From JAPPHA01 sp963662705 (GTDB taxonomy: Bacteria; Pseudomonadota; Alphaproteobacteria; Rhodobacterales; Rhodobacteraceae), in contig OY759767.1 of NCBI GenBank assembly GCA_963662705.2, positions 4,464,001 to 4,528,000 of the forward strand: a DNA stretch of 64,000 nt. Reading direction: 5' to 3'. Shown here piece after piece: positions 46,030-54,542 of this stretch. A program made the translations under genes and the position numbers. Below the pieces are notes generated by a model, which was not told where the DNA came from, did no database searches, and was given only the letters and a program-made list of their open reading frames with translations. Position 1 is the stretch's first letter, and each line of letters begins with the position of its first letter.

Positions 46030-47009
46030 GTTCGTCCTCCTTGTTGAACATATCCTTGATTCACCTGCCTGCTCGATCCTCTTTGCTGTTTTTCAAGGGC
46101 CAGGTTGACCTCTGCGCTGTCCGGAGCGGTTGCCGGACCTTTTCTGGTTGTGGAGATCGCGGCCGCGATGTTGGCATAAAGAGCCGCCGTTTCGGGTTGA
46201 CCCGTTTCGGCGAGCTTGGCGATGAAGCTGCCCACATGGGTGTCTCCGGCACTGTTGGTGTCGGTAGCCCGCACGCAGTACGGCGGGATTTCCGTGCACC
46301 GGCCGCCGCATGCAACGATGCATCCGTCCGCGCCACTCCGAACCACCGCGCCTCCATTTTCGGGGCGCCCCTCTGAAAGCGCGGCGGCGGAATCCCGGGG
46401 ATCAACAAGGCCCGTCAGTACCGTCGCCTCCCGCTCGTTCGCGCTGATCCACAGTGCGCGCTCCATTGCGGATCCGAGAAATCCGTTCTTGAGAAATCCG
46501 GCCACGGGCGAGGGGTCGAATACGAGCCGCGGAATCGGATCCGCCCGCTTCAGCCAGCGACCGATGGCGTCGCGCGAACCCCTGTAGTGCAACGCGTAGC
46601 CCGAAAGCAGCGTCCAGTCGAAACCGGCGAAGTCGATCTCGTCCAGTTCTTCCCTGCTCATCCGGCCTTCGGCGCCATCGCTGGCAATGAACGTTCGTTC
46701 GCCCGCGGGGTCGACCAGGACGCAGCAGCAGCCCTGGTCGCCTGCAGCGTACCGGGGCAGGAGAACGGGGATACGCTCCGCCCGAAGGCCATTCATGGCG
46801 ATGTCGGCAAATGGCCCGGTCCCAAGCGAGCCGCCATAGCTGACAGCCATTCCCGCGCGCCGTGCCGCGACCATCGCGTTGAAGCCACCACCGGGCAAGA
46901 CGCGAAATCCCGTCACCATTGCTTCCTCGCCGGCGCGGGGCACGGTTTCGACGTCGTAGACGAGATCCACGACAACCCCCGACATCTGGAGCAGCCGGTT
47001 CCCCATCAC
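46026..47009 (-). CDS. PfkB-family sugar/nucleoside kinase
   Basis: 327 residues. N-terminal signature VLPGGGFNAMVAARRAGM, and C-terminal signature ATDTNSAGDTHVGSFIAKLA with the catalytic Asp (AGD). In most PfkB kinases this reads GAGD; here the first glycine is serine, a change at the anion hole worth noting. Start GTG 47009 or ATG 47006, overlapping the upstream stop. Likely phosphorylates the sugar released by the glycohydrolase. The C-terminus has a long polar tail (after EVNLALE). Confidence 0.88.
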   Translation of the reverse strand: MMGNRLLQMSGVVVDLVYDVETVPRAGEEAMVTGFRVLPGGGFNAMVAARRAGMAVSYGGSLGTGPFADIAMNGLRAERIPVLLPRYAAGDQGCCCVLVDPAGERTFIASDGAEGRMSREELDEIDFAGFDWTLLSGYALHYRGSRDAIGRWLKRADPIPRLVFDPSPVAGFLKNGFLGSAMERALWISANEREATVLTGLVDPRDSAAALSEGRPENGGAVVRSGADGCIVACGGRCTEIPPYCVRATDTNSAGDTHVGSFIAKLAETGQPETAALYANIAAAISTTRKGPATAPDSAEVNLALEKQQRGSSRQVNQGYVQQGGRT

Positions 47010-48028
47010 GCTGCCCTGCCCGACTCGCGGACCCGTTCAAGTCCCGCGCGCAATTCGAGCAGATCTTTCGCCACCCGTTCGACGGGGAGATCGTTGGCGG
47101 TGCGGACCGCACGGATCTTGTCTTCCGGAAACGCAGCAAGCCCGGTGCATGCGCCGGCCATTGCGCCAGCGATCGCGCCGATCGTATCGGTATCGTCGCC
47201 GATATTCGCGGCGATGACCGCCGCTCGCCAAGGATTACCGCCAGCCAGCCTGACGATGCCGAAGGCTGCCGGAACGGATTCACACGCGGCGACCGAGGTC
47301 CCGGTCGCCCGGGCAAGTTCCTCCGCCGGAACCCCGTGACCTGCCAGCGCCAATGCCGACATGACCCGTGCCGCCATGTCCCGCACACCTTCGGGATGCC
47401 CCCGATGCTGACCGGCTTCGGCCGCCTCAAGAGCCGTTTCGACGGCCCCGTCAAAACCAAGGCCGTCGATCCCGCAACTGATCACTGCCGCCACGGCCGC
47501 CGCCGCCGCAATGGCCTCGCCGGTATTGTGCGTCAGCCGGCATGCCTGCTCGACCCGGTCGAGCAGGCCGGACAAAGGCAAGCCGGGCGTTGCGATTCCG
47601 ACAGGCACGATACGCATCGCCGCCCCGTTCGTGGTCCCACGCCGCCCGGTTTCAGAGACGGGCGTTCCTGCAAGCATGGCGTTCAGTGCGGCCCTTGACG
47701 AAGGCCCAAGAAGATCCCGAAGCCCCCTTTCCTTGATATCTTCCTCCCATGCCAGCAGGTCCATCGCCCACCGGGTCTCGTCGATGGGTCCCGCGTCGGC
47801 AATAAGCCGTGCCGAAAGGAGGAATGTCTGCTCGGTGTCGTCGGTGACCTGTCCAGGCCGCAAACCATCCGCGACCGGATGGTCGGTGTACGGCGCGACA
47901 AAGGTCTCGATCTTGCCGTAATGGCAGCAGATGTCGGCGACGGACAATGTCTGGGTCGGCATTCCCAGCGCGTCGCCGACGGCCAGGCCGGTCAGGGCGG
48001 CGCAGGCACGGTCAAGACTCCGGCTCAT
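47006..48028 (-). CDS. ADP-ribosylglycohydrolase (ARH/DraG)-family protein
   Basis: 340 residues. Metal-site motifs: GLAVGDALGMPTQTLS near the N-terminus, VTDDTEQTFLLSARLI, then NIGDDTDTIGAIAGAMAGAC near the C-terminus, the pair that binds two magnesium ions. The family hydrolyses N- or O-ribosyl bonds of ADP-ribosylated proteins or small molecules. In an uptake operon with a PfkB kinase, a small-molecule N-glycosidase is more likely than protein de-ADP-ribosylation. Starts 15 bases after the regulator. Confidence 0.9.
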   Translation of the reverse strand: MSRSLDRACAALTGLAVGDALGMPTQTLSVADICCHYGKIETFVAPYTDHPVADGLRPGQVTDDTEQTFLLSARLIADAGPIDETRWAMDLLAWEEDIKERGLRDLLGPSSRAALNAMLAGTPVSETGRRGTTNGAAMRIVPVGIATPGLPLSGLLDRVEQACRLTHNTGEAIAAAAAVAAVISCGIDGLGFDGAVETALEAAEAGQHRGHPEGVRDMAARVMSALALAGHGVPAEELARATGTSVAACESVPAAFGIVRLAGGNPWRAAVIAANIGDDTDTIGAIAGAMAGACTGLAAFPEDKIRAVRTANDLPVERVAKDLLELRAGLERVRESGRAA

Positions 48029-48043
48029 GTTTCCCGTTCGCCC

Positions 48044-48781
48044 TCAGAACTCGATATGCAGCCCGAAGAGGTCCGGGTCGAGAATGCTTTCAACATATTC
48101 GATGACCGTATGATCGGCAGCCCGGGTCAGCCGCCGCAGCCGCAACATTGGATCGCCGGGCGTGCGAGCCATCAACCTTGCATCCGGCGCCGACAGTTCA
48201 ACCAGGACGTTTGCCCACTGCACGCCGCTACAGACCGTCAGGCCCCGCGCCTTCAGGGTCGCGTTCAAGGATCCGTTCAGCAATCCGTGTTCCGGCACTC
48301 CCTCAAGTTTCTCGCGCCACGGCAGCCGGCTGCGTTCCAGAGAAACGCCCTGGCCCGTATCGTCACGGACGCGCAAGCGATCCGCGATCAGGCAATCGGC
48401 GCCCTTCGAAACCGGACTGTCCGGCAGTTCCATCGAACCGCGATCCAGGAGCAGAACCCGCGTGGACATATGCACCTCCCCGGATGCCAGCGCCACGCTC
48501 CAGCCGGCGCGATCATCGATGGTCCTGCCGTCAAACGTCACGAACGAACCGATTCCGTTCGTCGTGGTAATCAGGCCCTTGCAGGCAAGGATTTCCAGGC
48601 TCTTGCGCACGGTGTTCCGGCTGACGGAGAAGCGTTTGACCATGGCGTTTTCACTGGCGAGCGCATCGCCGCGCCGGAGCGTGCCCGAGCGAATTTCGCA
48701 CTCCAGCGCATGGGCGATCCGGACTGATTTCGGCGCACCGATCATGCCGGAGCCTGTATCACGCTGTTCAAGCCTGTCCAT
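48044..48781 (-). CDS. GntR/UTRA transcriptional regulator
   Basis: 245 residues. The N-terminal winged helix has LRRGDALASENAMVKRFSVS, then RNTVRKSLEILACKGLITTT. The C-terminal UTRA ligand-binding domain is of the HutC type (LIADRLRVRDDTGQGVSLER, ending DPDLFGLHIEF). First gene of the operon, so probably a local regulator responding to the imported compound or its phosphate. ATG 48781 or 48745 may be the start; neither has a strong ribosome binding site. Confidence 0.9.
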   Translation of the reverse strand: MDRLEQRDTGSGMIGAPKSVRIAHALECEIRSGTLRRGDALASENAMVKRFSVSRNTVRKSLEILACKGLITTTNGIGSFVTFDGRTIDDRAGWSVALASGEVHMSTRVLLLDRGSMELPDSPVSKGADCLIADRLRVRDDTGQGVSLERSRLPWREKLEGVPEHGLLNGSLNATLKARGLTVCSGVQWANVLVELSAPDARLMARTPGDPMLRLRRLTRAADHTVIEYVESILDPDLFGLHIEF

Positions 48782-49587
48782 ACATGTTCAATAAAACGCC
48801 CTGCCCCATCGTGTCAAGAAAACCAGGTCCGTACCGGCAATTCCCGTCAATCGAAGGTTGCAGGTTCCCGCCCGGGCCAACCCGGACGCCCCGTATTCAT
48901 CAGATGATGGCACGGACCGATGAGGAGAGAGATCATTTGGCACTCCTGGAAGAGATCCCGCCTCATTGCCGACACGGCCGCCGCAGTTCACCACGCGCGC
49001 GACAGTCGCAGAAGCATCGGACGATGACCGGGATTTTTGTCGCCGACAGAGTTCAGAACATACGGTCAGAAATGGCGAACATGGTCCTTCAGCCGGACGA
49101 CCTTCGATCGTTGCTGCCTATCCCACGACGTCCGGCCGCCGCCCGAACGGAACGAAGACTTTTCCGTCTCGAAACCGGCCGGGTTGGAGTCCGCCATCCA
49201 CGCACCGTCCACCGGAACCGCCGGTTCGAAGAGCGGCAGAAAGGGCAATGAACCCGTCGGCGAAACCGCCGCACCGTTTCGCGGGTTCCCAGAATTTCGG
49301 CCAGGAGTCCTGACCGCCGCGCAGCACGTTGTCGGGGCCGGCTATCTCGAGCGATGGCGGTTTGCCGACACCGACAGAGTCCTAGCGGGGACGGTCGTGG
49401 CGGTGTTCGATTGCCGGTGACGCCAGATCGCAGCAAGGATCATGAAGACAAGTGTGCGGAGGCCTGTGGCAGCAACAAGGGCGGCGCGCAGATTGAAGAG
49501 GTTAGTAGCCATTGCTACGTTCATTGACAGGTTCGCCGGATGTTGTGGATTCAATTCTGGTGTCGTTAGGACAGATGGGAAGGATAT
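48782..49587. other. No recognisable gene; operon upstream region
   Basis: About 800 bases with short frames on both strands. The first ~100 bases (AT-rich ACATGTTCAATAAAAC) probably hold the operon promoter. A minus-strand frame at 49342-49554 has a hydrophobic stretch but no recognisable family. Confidence 0.4.
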
Positions 49588-50007
49588 TTGAATTCAGGCC
49601 GTTTGCTACTCGATACCTGTTCAGTCGTATGGATTGCCAACGGGGATGCGATCGACCCGGACGCTTTAGGGAGACTTGACGCGCATTTCCGCGAAGGCCG
49701 AAAAACGTATGTCTCGCCATTCTCTGCCTGGGAAATCGGGATGCTCGTTTCCCATTCCCGTTTGAGATTGGAACGCCCTGCCTTGGGGTGATTCGAGGAC
49801 TTGCTGGACAAAGGCCAATTCACACTGGCGGCGCTGTCTACGCCTGCGCTTGTGGAATCATCATTTTTTCCGGGCGTCTCACCTGCTGATCCCGCTGATC
49901 GAATTATCATTGCAACAGGCGGAGTTATGAATCTGACCATCCTCACACGCGATCGACAGATCCGGGATTACGGCGATGAAGGGCACGTTCGCGCCATGAA
50001 GTGCTGA
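49588..50007 (+). pseudogene. VapC-type PIN toxin with internal TGA
   Basis: TTG 49588 opens NSGRLLLDTCSVVWIANGDA with the first PIN aspartate, then VSPFSAWEIGML. At 49789-49791 a TGA replaces an expected tryptophan (relatives read LGWFEDLL or similar). The frame then continues without a break to FFPGVSPADPADRIIIATGG, LTILTRDRQIRDYG with the other acidic residues. One base change explains the lesion. No antitoxin gene is recognisable upstream. Confidence 0.8.
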
Positions 50008-50470
50008 AGGGAGTAAATGCCTGACCAAGGCGATATTTCTGCCAGACGCGAACGTCGCAAATTGTTCCGGTAATCGCAGACCACTGTATTCGATATGGCA
50101 CGTTTCCAGGAGTGGGCCCTGAAAAGTCGGGCCTCGTTTAGGGAATTATATACTGTCCAGCCCCACTGTTCTGTGACAGAGCACATGAATTCCGACTGGC
50201 GGTTTTCGGGCGGAACGGGCATGTTGCGCGGAAGTGTCACCGTCTCTGGAGTGGCGACCTTGTGTCAGGGGATTCGGTATGAACTTTGGCCCAGGCACGA
50301 AGGCGGCTGTCTGTTGACTAACCCTCGCCATTCGCAGAGCATCACGACAGGGACAATTCGGATGGCTACCTGTGCGGGGTGCGCGATGCAGGACCAGAAG
50401 ACGCTTCGGGGCAGACCTTCGCTCCAGGCACAGGGGCCGGTTCCATCCCCGTTGACGGCGTCGAGTTCCG
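50008..50470. other. No recognisable gene
   Basis: About 460 bases between the dead PIN gene and the interrupted AAA ATPase. Its last bases would have been the natural leader of the ATPase gene. Nothing else recognised. Confidence 0.4.
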
Positions 50471-50477
50471 GTGACTA

Positions 50478-51683
50478 GTGTTTTGATTCTTTTTCACGAT
50501 GCCGATTCCTGCAGCTTCTGGTGGCCCTTCTTCCATGCCTCCACGAGATCTTCGGGCGCCTTGCTCCAGCGAAACGGCCGGGCATCATTGGCGTTGTGAT
50601 GCTCGATGTAGCCCTCAATCGCCGCGATGCACTCGTCGAGCGAGTTGAAGATCGCGTGTTTGAGTCTCTGCCGCGAGAGCTTGGAAAAGAAACCCTCGAC
50701 CGCATTCATCCACGAGGCCGACGTCGGAGTGAAATGGAACGTCCAATTGGCGTTGCCTTTCAGCCATTCGTTGACCTCGGCCGACTTGTGAGAGGAGACG
50801 TTGTCGAGGATGACGTGAACCGGGGTTCCGGGCTCGATCCCCTCGGAGACGAGTTCGAGGAAGGCGAGGAATTCCTCCGAACGGTGACGCGCGACCATCT
50901 GGCCGGTGACCTTGCCGGTGGCGACATCGAGGGCCGCCATCAGGCAGGTGGTGCCGTTGCGCTTGTCGTCATGGGTGCGGGTCTCGGGATGGCCGGACTT
51001 CATCGGCAGGGGCGTCTGCGTCCGCCCCAGCGCCTGGATCTGTGTCTTCTCGTCCACCGAGATGACCACGGCGTGGTCGGGCGGGTTGACGTAGAGGCCG
51101 ACGACGTCTCGGACCTTCAGCTCGAACCTCGGGTCGCGGGAGACCTTGAATGTCTTGACCCTGTGGGGCTTGAGGCCATGGTTCTTCAGGATGCCGAATA
51201 CCGTCGATACGGCGATCCCCACCTTCGTCGCCAGCGCCCGCAGCGTCCAGTGACTGGCGTGCTCCGGCGGCGGCGACATCGCAAGCGCGATCAGTTCGCT
51301 GACCTTCTCTTCCGATATGGGCTTGCGGCCCCGTCTCCGTGGGATGTCGTACAGCAGGCCGTCGACACCTTCCCCGAGGAAGCGGTCCCACCAGCGCCAG
51401 ACCGTCGGTTTCGACATGCCGGTGGCCCGCATCGTCTGGGTCAGGGTGAGGCCGTCGCCGAGGTGAAGGATGATGGTCGCCCTCTGCACATGCTTGAGGA
51501 TTGAATGGGGATCGGTCCTGATCTTCTCGAGACGCTCCCGGTCTTGCTCGCTGAGGACAATCCGGGTTCTCCTGCTCTTTGCCATTCTGGTTCTGCTCCC
51601 GTATGAAAACTGTGCGGCAATCGCCGGGAGCGGTTGAATCATATCACGCAGGAAAACGGAATCCCCAAAATAAAACATAACAC
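50478..51683 (-). mobile_element. IS630-family element inserted at a TA in the AAA gene
   Basis: TA dinucleotides at 50476-50477 and 51684-51685 flank the element, the target duplication of IS630. Ends begin GTGTTTTG and GTGTTATG (inverted). Length about 1.2 kb with one transposase gene. Deleting 50478-51685 joins GTGACTA to GTGAAGCC and restores codon 1 of the downstream ATPase. Confidence 0.85.
50494..51585 (-). CDS. IS630-family transposase
   Basis: 363 residues from ATG 51585 (MAKSRRTRIVLSEQDRERLE). The N-terminal helix-turn-helix has LTLTQTMRATGMSKPTVWRW. The DDE domain has AVVISVDEKTQIQALGRTQT, VHVILDNVSSHKS and SWMNAVEGFFSKLSRQRLKH. Length normal, no lesion. The open frame upstream to 51678 lies in the IS end and is not needed. 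Confidence 0.93.
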   Translation of the reverse strand: MAKSRRTRIVLSEQDRERLEKIRTDPHSILKHVQRATIILHLGDGLTLTQTMRATGMSKPTVWRWWDRFLGEGVDGLLYDIPRRRGRKPISEEKVSELIALAMSPPPEHASHWTLRALATKVGIAVSTVFGILKNHGLKPHRVKTFKVSRDPRFELKVRDVVGLYVNPPDHAVVISVDEKTQIQALGRTQTPLPMKSGHPETRTHDDKRNGTTCLMAALDVATGKVTGQMVARHRSEEFLAFLELVSEGIEPGTPVHVILDNVSSHKSAEVNEWLKGNANWTFHFTPTSASWMNAVEGFFSKLSRQRLKHAIFNSLDECIAAIEGYIEHHNANDARPFRWSKAPEDLVEAWKKGHQKLQESAS

Positions 51684-52947
51684 TAGTGAAGCCCCCCCTG
51701 CAACGCTTAAGGCGATTCAGGTCCGCGGCTATCGCAGCCTAAGGCATGTCGATCTGAGGTTCGACGGGAACTTCAACGTTCTTGTCGGTCCGAACGGCAG
51801 CGGCAAGAGTACGCTGCTGGATGCGATCGCGTTCCTGTCCGACTACATACAGCAGGGACTGGAACGGGCGGTGGGGAGGCGCACGCGGAACTTCCAGGAT
51901 CTGGTGTGGGGTCGCCCGACAAAGTCGCCTGGCTTCGAACTGGCGTTCGAGTTCGAAGTTGGTGACCAGGAACTGCGCTACGAGCTGAGTGTCGAGGAGT
52001 CCGGCGATGGCATGAGGGTGGTCGCCGAGAACGGTTACCTTCGACGCCTCACACCAGGGGAATTCGCAAAAAGCGCGGCAGCCAATTCAATATGTAAAGG
52101 CGTCCTGGCACCCGGCCGCAGGCAGCGGCAGATCTTCGGCCAGAAAACCGATAAGAATATTGTGTGGTTCCGCCCCGGGAAAAATGACCGACGCGAAATT
52201 CACTTTCCCCGCCGCCTCGATGACGACTGGAGTGCAATCGGCCAACTTTTGGTTTTGCGCGCGTTCTTCCCGTTCCGATACAAAGATGAAATGGATTTCT
52301 CCGACGTGGAGACGATCGCGGATGCGGTAGCCCGGCGTAGCGTGCAGTGCATCCAGTTGGACAGCCGGAAACTCAGGCAGGCGTCGAGGCCCAACGGCGA
52401 TGATGGCAGACGACTGGCAGACGATGGCAGCAATTTGCCCCGCGTGCTGGAAGAGCTTCAATCCGATCCCGAGGAGTGGGGGCAGTGGCTTGATTTCGTG
52501 CGTCTGGCGCTGCCGGAAATCGAGGACGTCAGGATCGTGCACCGCGAGGACGACCGCCACGCCTACATGATGGTCAGGCGTGCCGGCATTGAAGTTCCGT
52601 CCTGGGGTGTCTCCGAAGGCACGCTTCGGCTGTTCGCTCTGACCGTGATCGCCCACCTTCGGAAGTTTCCTCTGGCGTATCTGTTGGAGGAGCCCGAGAA
52701 CGGCATCCATCCGATGGCCATTGAGTATGTGTACCAGTCGCTGTCGACTGTCTCCGGCGCACAGGTTTTCATCGCCTCCCACTCGCCGACACTGCTGCGC
52801 TGCGTTGGCATCGGCCAGGTCCTGTGTTTCGGCCACGACCCGCAAAAGGGGACGGTAATCGTGCCCGGCAACGAGCATCCCCGGTTGAAGGATTGGCAGC
52901 ATTCGGTTGATGACACCGTGTTCTGGGCGGCTGACATCCTGTCGTGA
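51634..52947 (+). CDS. RecF/OLD-like AAA ATPase, start replaced by IS630
   Basis: Present frame opens at TTG 51634 inside the IS end, behind CGGGAGCGG; the original start was GTG 50471 (MTSEAPPATLKAIQVRGYRS). Motifs: LVGPNGSGKSTLLDAIAFLS (Walker A), YLLEEPENGIHPMAIEYVYQ (Walker B), FIASHSPTLLRCVGIG (switch). About 420 residues of authentic protein. AAA_21/OLD-type ATPases of this size with a small partner gene act in several defence systems. Expression may now depend on the IS. The stop overlaps the next gene (GTGA). Confidence 0.85.
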   Translation: MNHITQENGIPKIKHNTSEAPPATLKAIQVRGYRSLRHVDLRFDGNFNVLVGPNGSGKSTLLDAIAFLSDYIQQGLERAVGRRTRNFQDLVWGRPTKSPGFELAFEFEVGDQELRYELSVEESGDGMRVVAENGYLRRLTPGEFAKSAAANSICKGVLAPGRRQRQIFGQKTDKNIVWFRPGKNDRREIHFPRRLDDDWSAIGQLLVLRAFFPFRYKDEMDFSDVETIADAVARRSVQCIQLDSRKLRQASRPNGDDGRRLADDGSNLPRVLEELQSDPEEWGQWLDFVRLALPEIEDVRIVHREDDRHAYMMVRRAGIEVPSWGVSEGTLRLFALTVIAHLRKFPLAYLLEEPENGIHPMAIEYVYQSLSTVSGAQVFIASHSPTLLRCVGIGQVLCFGHDPQKGTVIVPGNEHPRLKDWQHSVDDTVFWAADILS

Positions 52948-53573
52948 AAGACCTGTTGGTACTCGTGGCGGACGCCGACATCCAAGCGACAATGCATGGG
53001 CTGTTGACAAAACGACACGCTTCGCTCGAAATCAGAAGCATCGAGTTCACGATCATCAGGCATATCCACAGAGATCCGGGGTGCCGCCGGCAGGCGGCTT
53101 CAACCGCAGCCAGTTACGTCAAAGACCACGAATTCGTGTTGGTGTTGTTCGACAAGGAAGGGAGCGGAGACGAAACGGCGATAAGGCAGGACATCCAGAA
53201 TGCCGTGGAAGAAGACCTGTGCCGGGCCGGATGGAATAACAGGTCGAAGGCGATCGTGATAGAGCCCGAACTGGAGATGTGGGTCTGGTCCGACTCCGCG
53301 AACGTGGGCCCGGTTCTCGGGTGGAACGAAGGGACCGAAGCGTTGCGCAAGTGGCTGTGCAAGCGAGACCTTTGGCCGGACGGCGTAGCCAAGCCGCCAG
53401 ATCCGAAATTGGCTATGACGCGAGCCATGAATAAGAAGAGTCGCGGTCCGACGGCGTTGTCGTTCAAGGAACTTGCGGAACAGGTGAGCCTCCGAAAATG
53501 CAAGGATCCCGCGTTCCGGGAAATGTGCGAAACGCTTCGAGGATGGTTCCCCGCTTCCCTTGGAGCATCGTAG
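52944..53573 (+). CDS. DUF4276-like partner of the AAA ATPase
   Basis: 209 residues beginning KDLLVLVADADIQATMHGLL. Then FVLVLFDKEGSGDETAIRQD, AIVIEPELEMWVWSDSA, a KPPDPKLAMTRA block, and FKELAEQVSLRKCKDPAFRE with the closing WFP. Early Asp residues plus LFDKEG suggest a TOPRIM-like or nuclease fold. ATPase plus DUF4276-type pairs occur in defence contexts (for example the protein I recall as MAD4 of the methylation-associated defence system). Homology and role are inferred from recalled patterns. Translationally coupled to the ATPase. Confidence 0.7.
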   Translation: MKDLLVLVADADIQATMHGLLTKRHASLEIRSIEFTIIRHIHRDPGCRRQAASTAASYVKDHEFVLVLFDKEGSGDETAIRQDIQNAVEEDLCRAGWNNRSKAIVIEPELEMWVWSDSANVGPVLGWNEGTEALRKWLCKRDLWPDGVAKPPDPKLAMTRAMNKKSRGPTALSFKELAEQVSLRKCKDPAFREMCETLRGWFPASLGAS

Positions 53574-53668
53574 AGAATTTTCCCAATTCGTTTTTGACGG
53601 TTTTGCTGAGCACTGCGCATTTGCTGCGCTATCTCGTGAAGAATGCCGGGAGCAGAACATTGGCCCGG

Positions 53669-53785
53669 AGTTCGGAATTCGAATGGACGAATGCGATCTG
53701 GAACCCTGTGGCCGAATGTACCAAACCCGGCCCCAACTGTGACAACTGCCATGCCGAATGCTTCGCGGAGCGCCGACGCTCATGC
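53669..53785 (+). pseudogene. DUF5131 (phage Gp37/Gp68-like) N-terminal fragment
   Basis: About 38 residues: SSEFEWTNAIWNPVAECTKP then GPNCDNCHAECFAER. The IEWTxATWNPVxGCTKxSPGCxNCYAE pattern is the start of DUF5131 proteins, which bind an iron-sulfur cluster through these cysteines. All downstream domains are missing. Confidence 0.7.
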
Positions 53786-54215
53786 AGTCAGTTGACATCA
53801 ACTGGACGTCGCGGCGGCCTGATCGGCGGCAGGGCTAGAATGTATATAATCCCCTTCGGTTACCCGATCTCGGATGTCCAACTGGGGGTCTATCGGGAGG
53901 CCGATTCGCAGAGCATACTTCAGGGAACGGTACGCTCCGCCCCTGTTCGCGCCAAGGTAGGCATCCATTGAATGTTGATTGCCGGCAACCAGTCGATAAT
54001 GAACAGAACATGTCTGAAGCGCTTCAGGTCGCCTGCAAAGTTTGATGTTACCGCTGATCGCCCATAACCTCGGAATCCACCAAGAGTACCATCCACGCGA
54101 TCGCAAAACGACACCGAAAAAATCCTTGGTGGAAGATCCTGCAATCACTGCCTTGACAATGCAAATGCATTACTAGCCGATGGTACTATGTGATCCAGGC
54201 GTTCAGGAGGCTGCC
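53786..54215. other. No intact gene
   Basis: About 430 bases. A minus-strand frame (LKYALRIGLPIDPQLDIRD) may be a broken gene of unknown type. The last 65 bases hold TTGACA (54153-54158) and the palindrome ATGCAAATGCAT (54160-54171), which may regulate the PrlF gene, though no good -10 was seen. Confidence 0.4.
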
Positions 54216-54542
54216 ATGACGGTTCTCACCAAGGAATTCTCGAAGCACACCGACCGCTATCAGACGACAGTTCCAAGCGGAGTACGGAAACAACTGAAGC
54301 TCGGCAAGGGTGACCGGATTCGACATTGCACCAAGCCAAGCGGTCGAAACTATATCGAGCCGGTTCGCATCTCGGAGGACGATCCTGGGCTCGGCGCCTT
54401 CCTCGACTTCATTGAAGCCGATTTCAAGGTGCATCCCGAGCGCATCAAGGCGTCAAATGGCGGCTTGCATGACAGGCTCAATGCGCTGGTCGGCGATGTC
54501 ACCGTAGACCTTGATGAGCCTCTGTCGCCTGATGACGAATGA
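54216..54542 (+). CDS. prlF: PrlF-type (SohA) antitoxin
   Basis: 108 residues. The AbrB-like swapped-hairpin N-terminus has DRYQTTVPSGVRKQLKLGKG and DRIRHC. The C-terminal part has DDPGLGAFLDFIEADFKVHP and TVDLDEPLSPDDE, as in PrlF. PrlF neutralises the YhaV ribonuclease and represses the operon. Ribosome binding site CAGGAGGCTGCC. It overlaps the toxin start by four bases and is intact. Confidence 0.9.
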   Translation: MTVLTKEFSKHTDRYQTTVPSGVRKQLKLGKGDRIRHCTKPSGRNYIEPVRISEDDPGLGAFLDFIEADFKVHPERIKASNGGLHDRLNALVGDVTVDLDEPLSPDDE

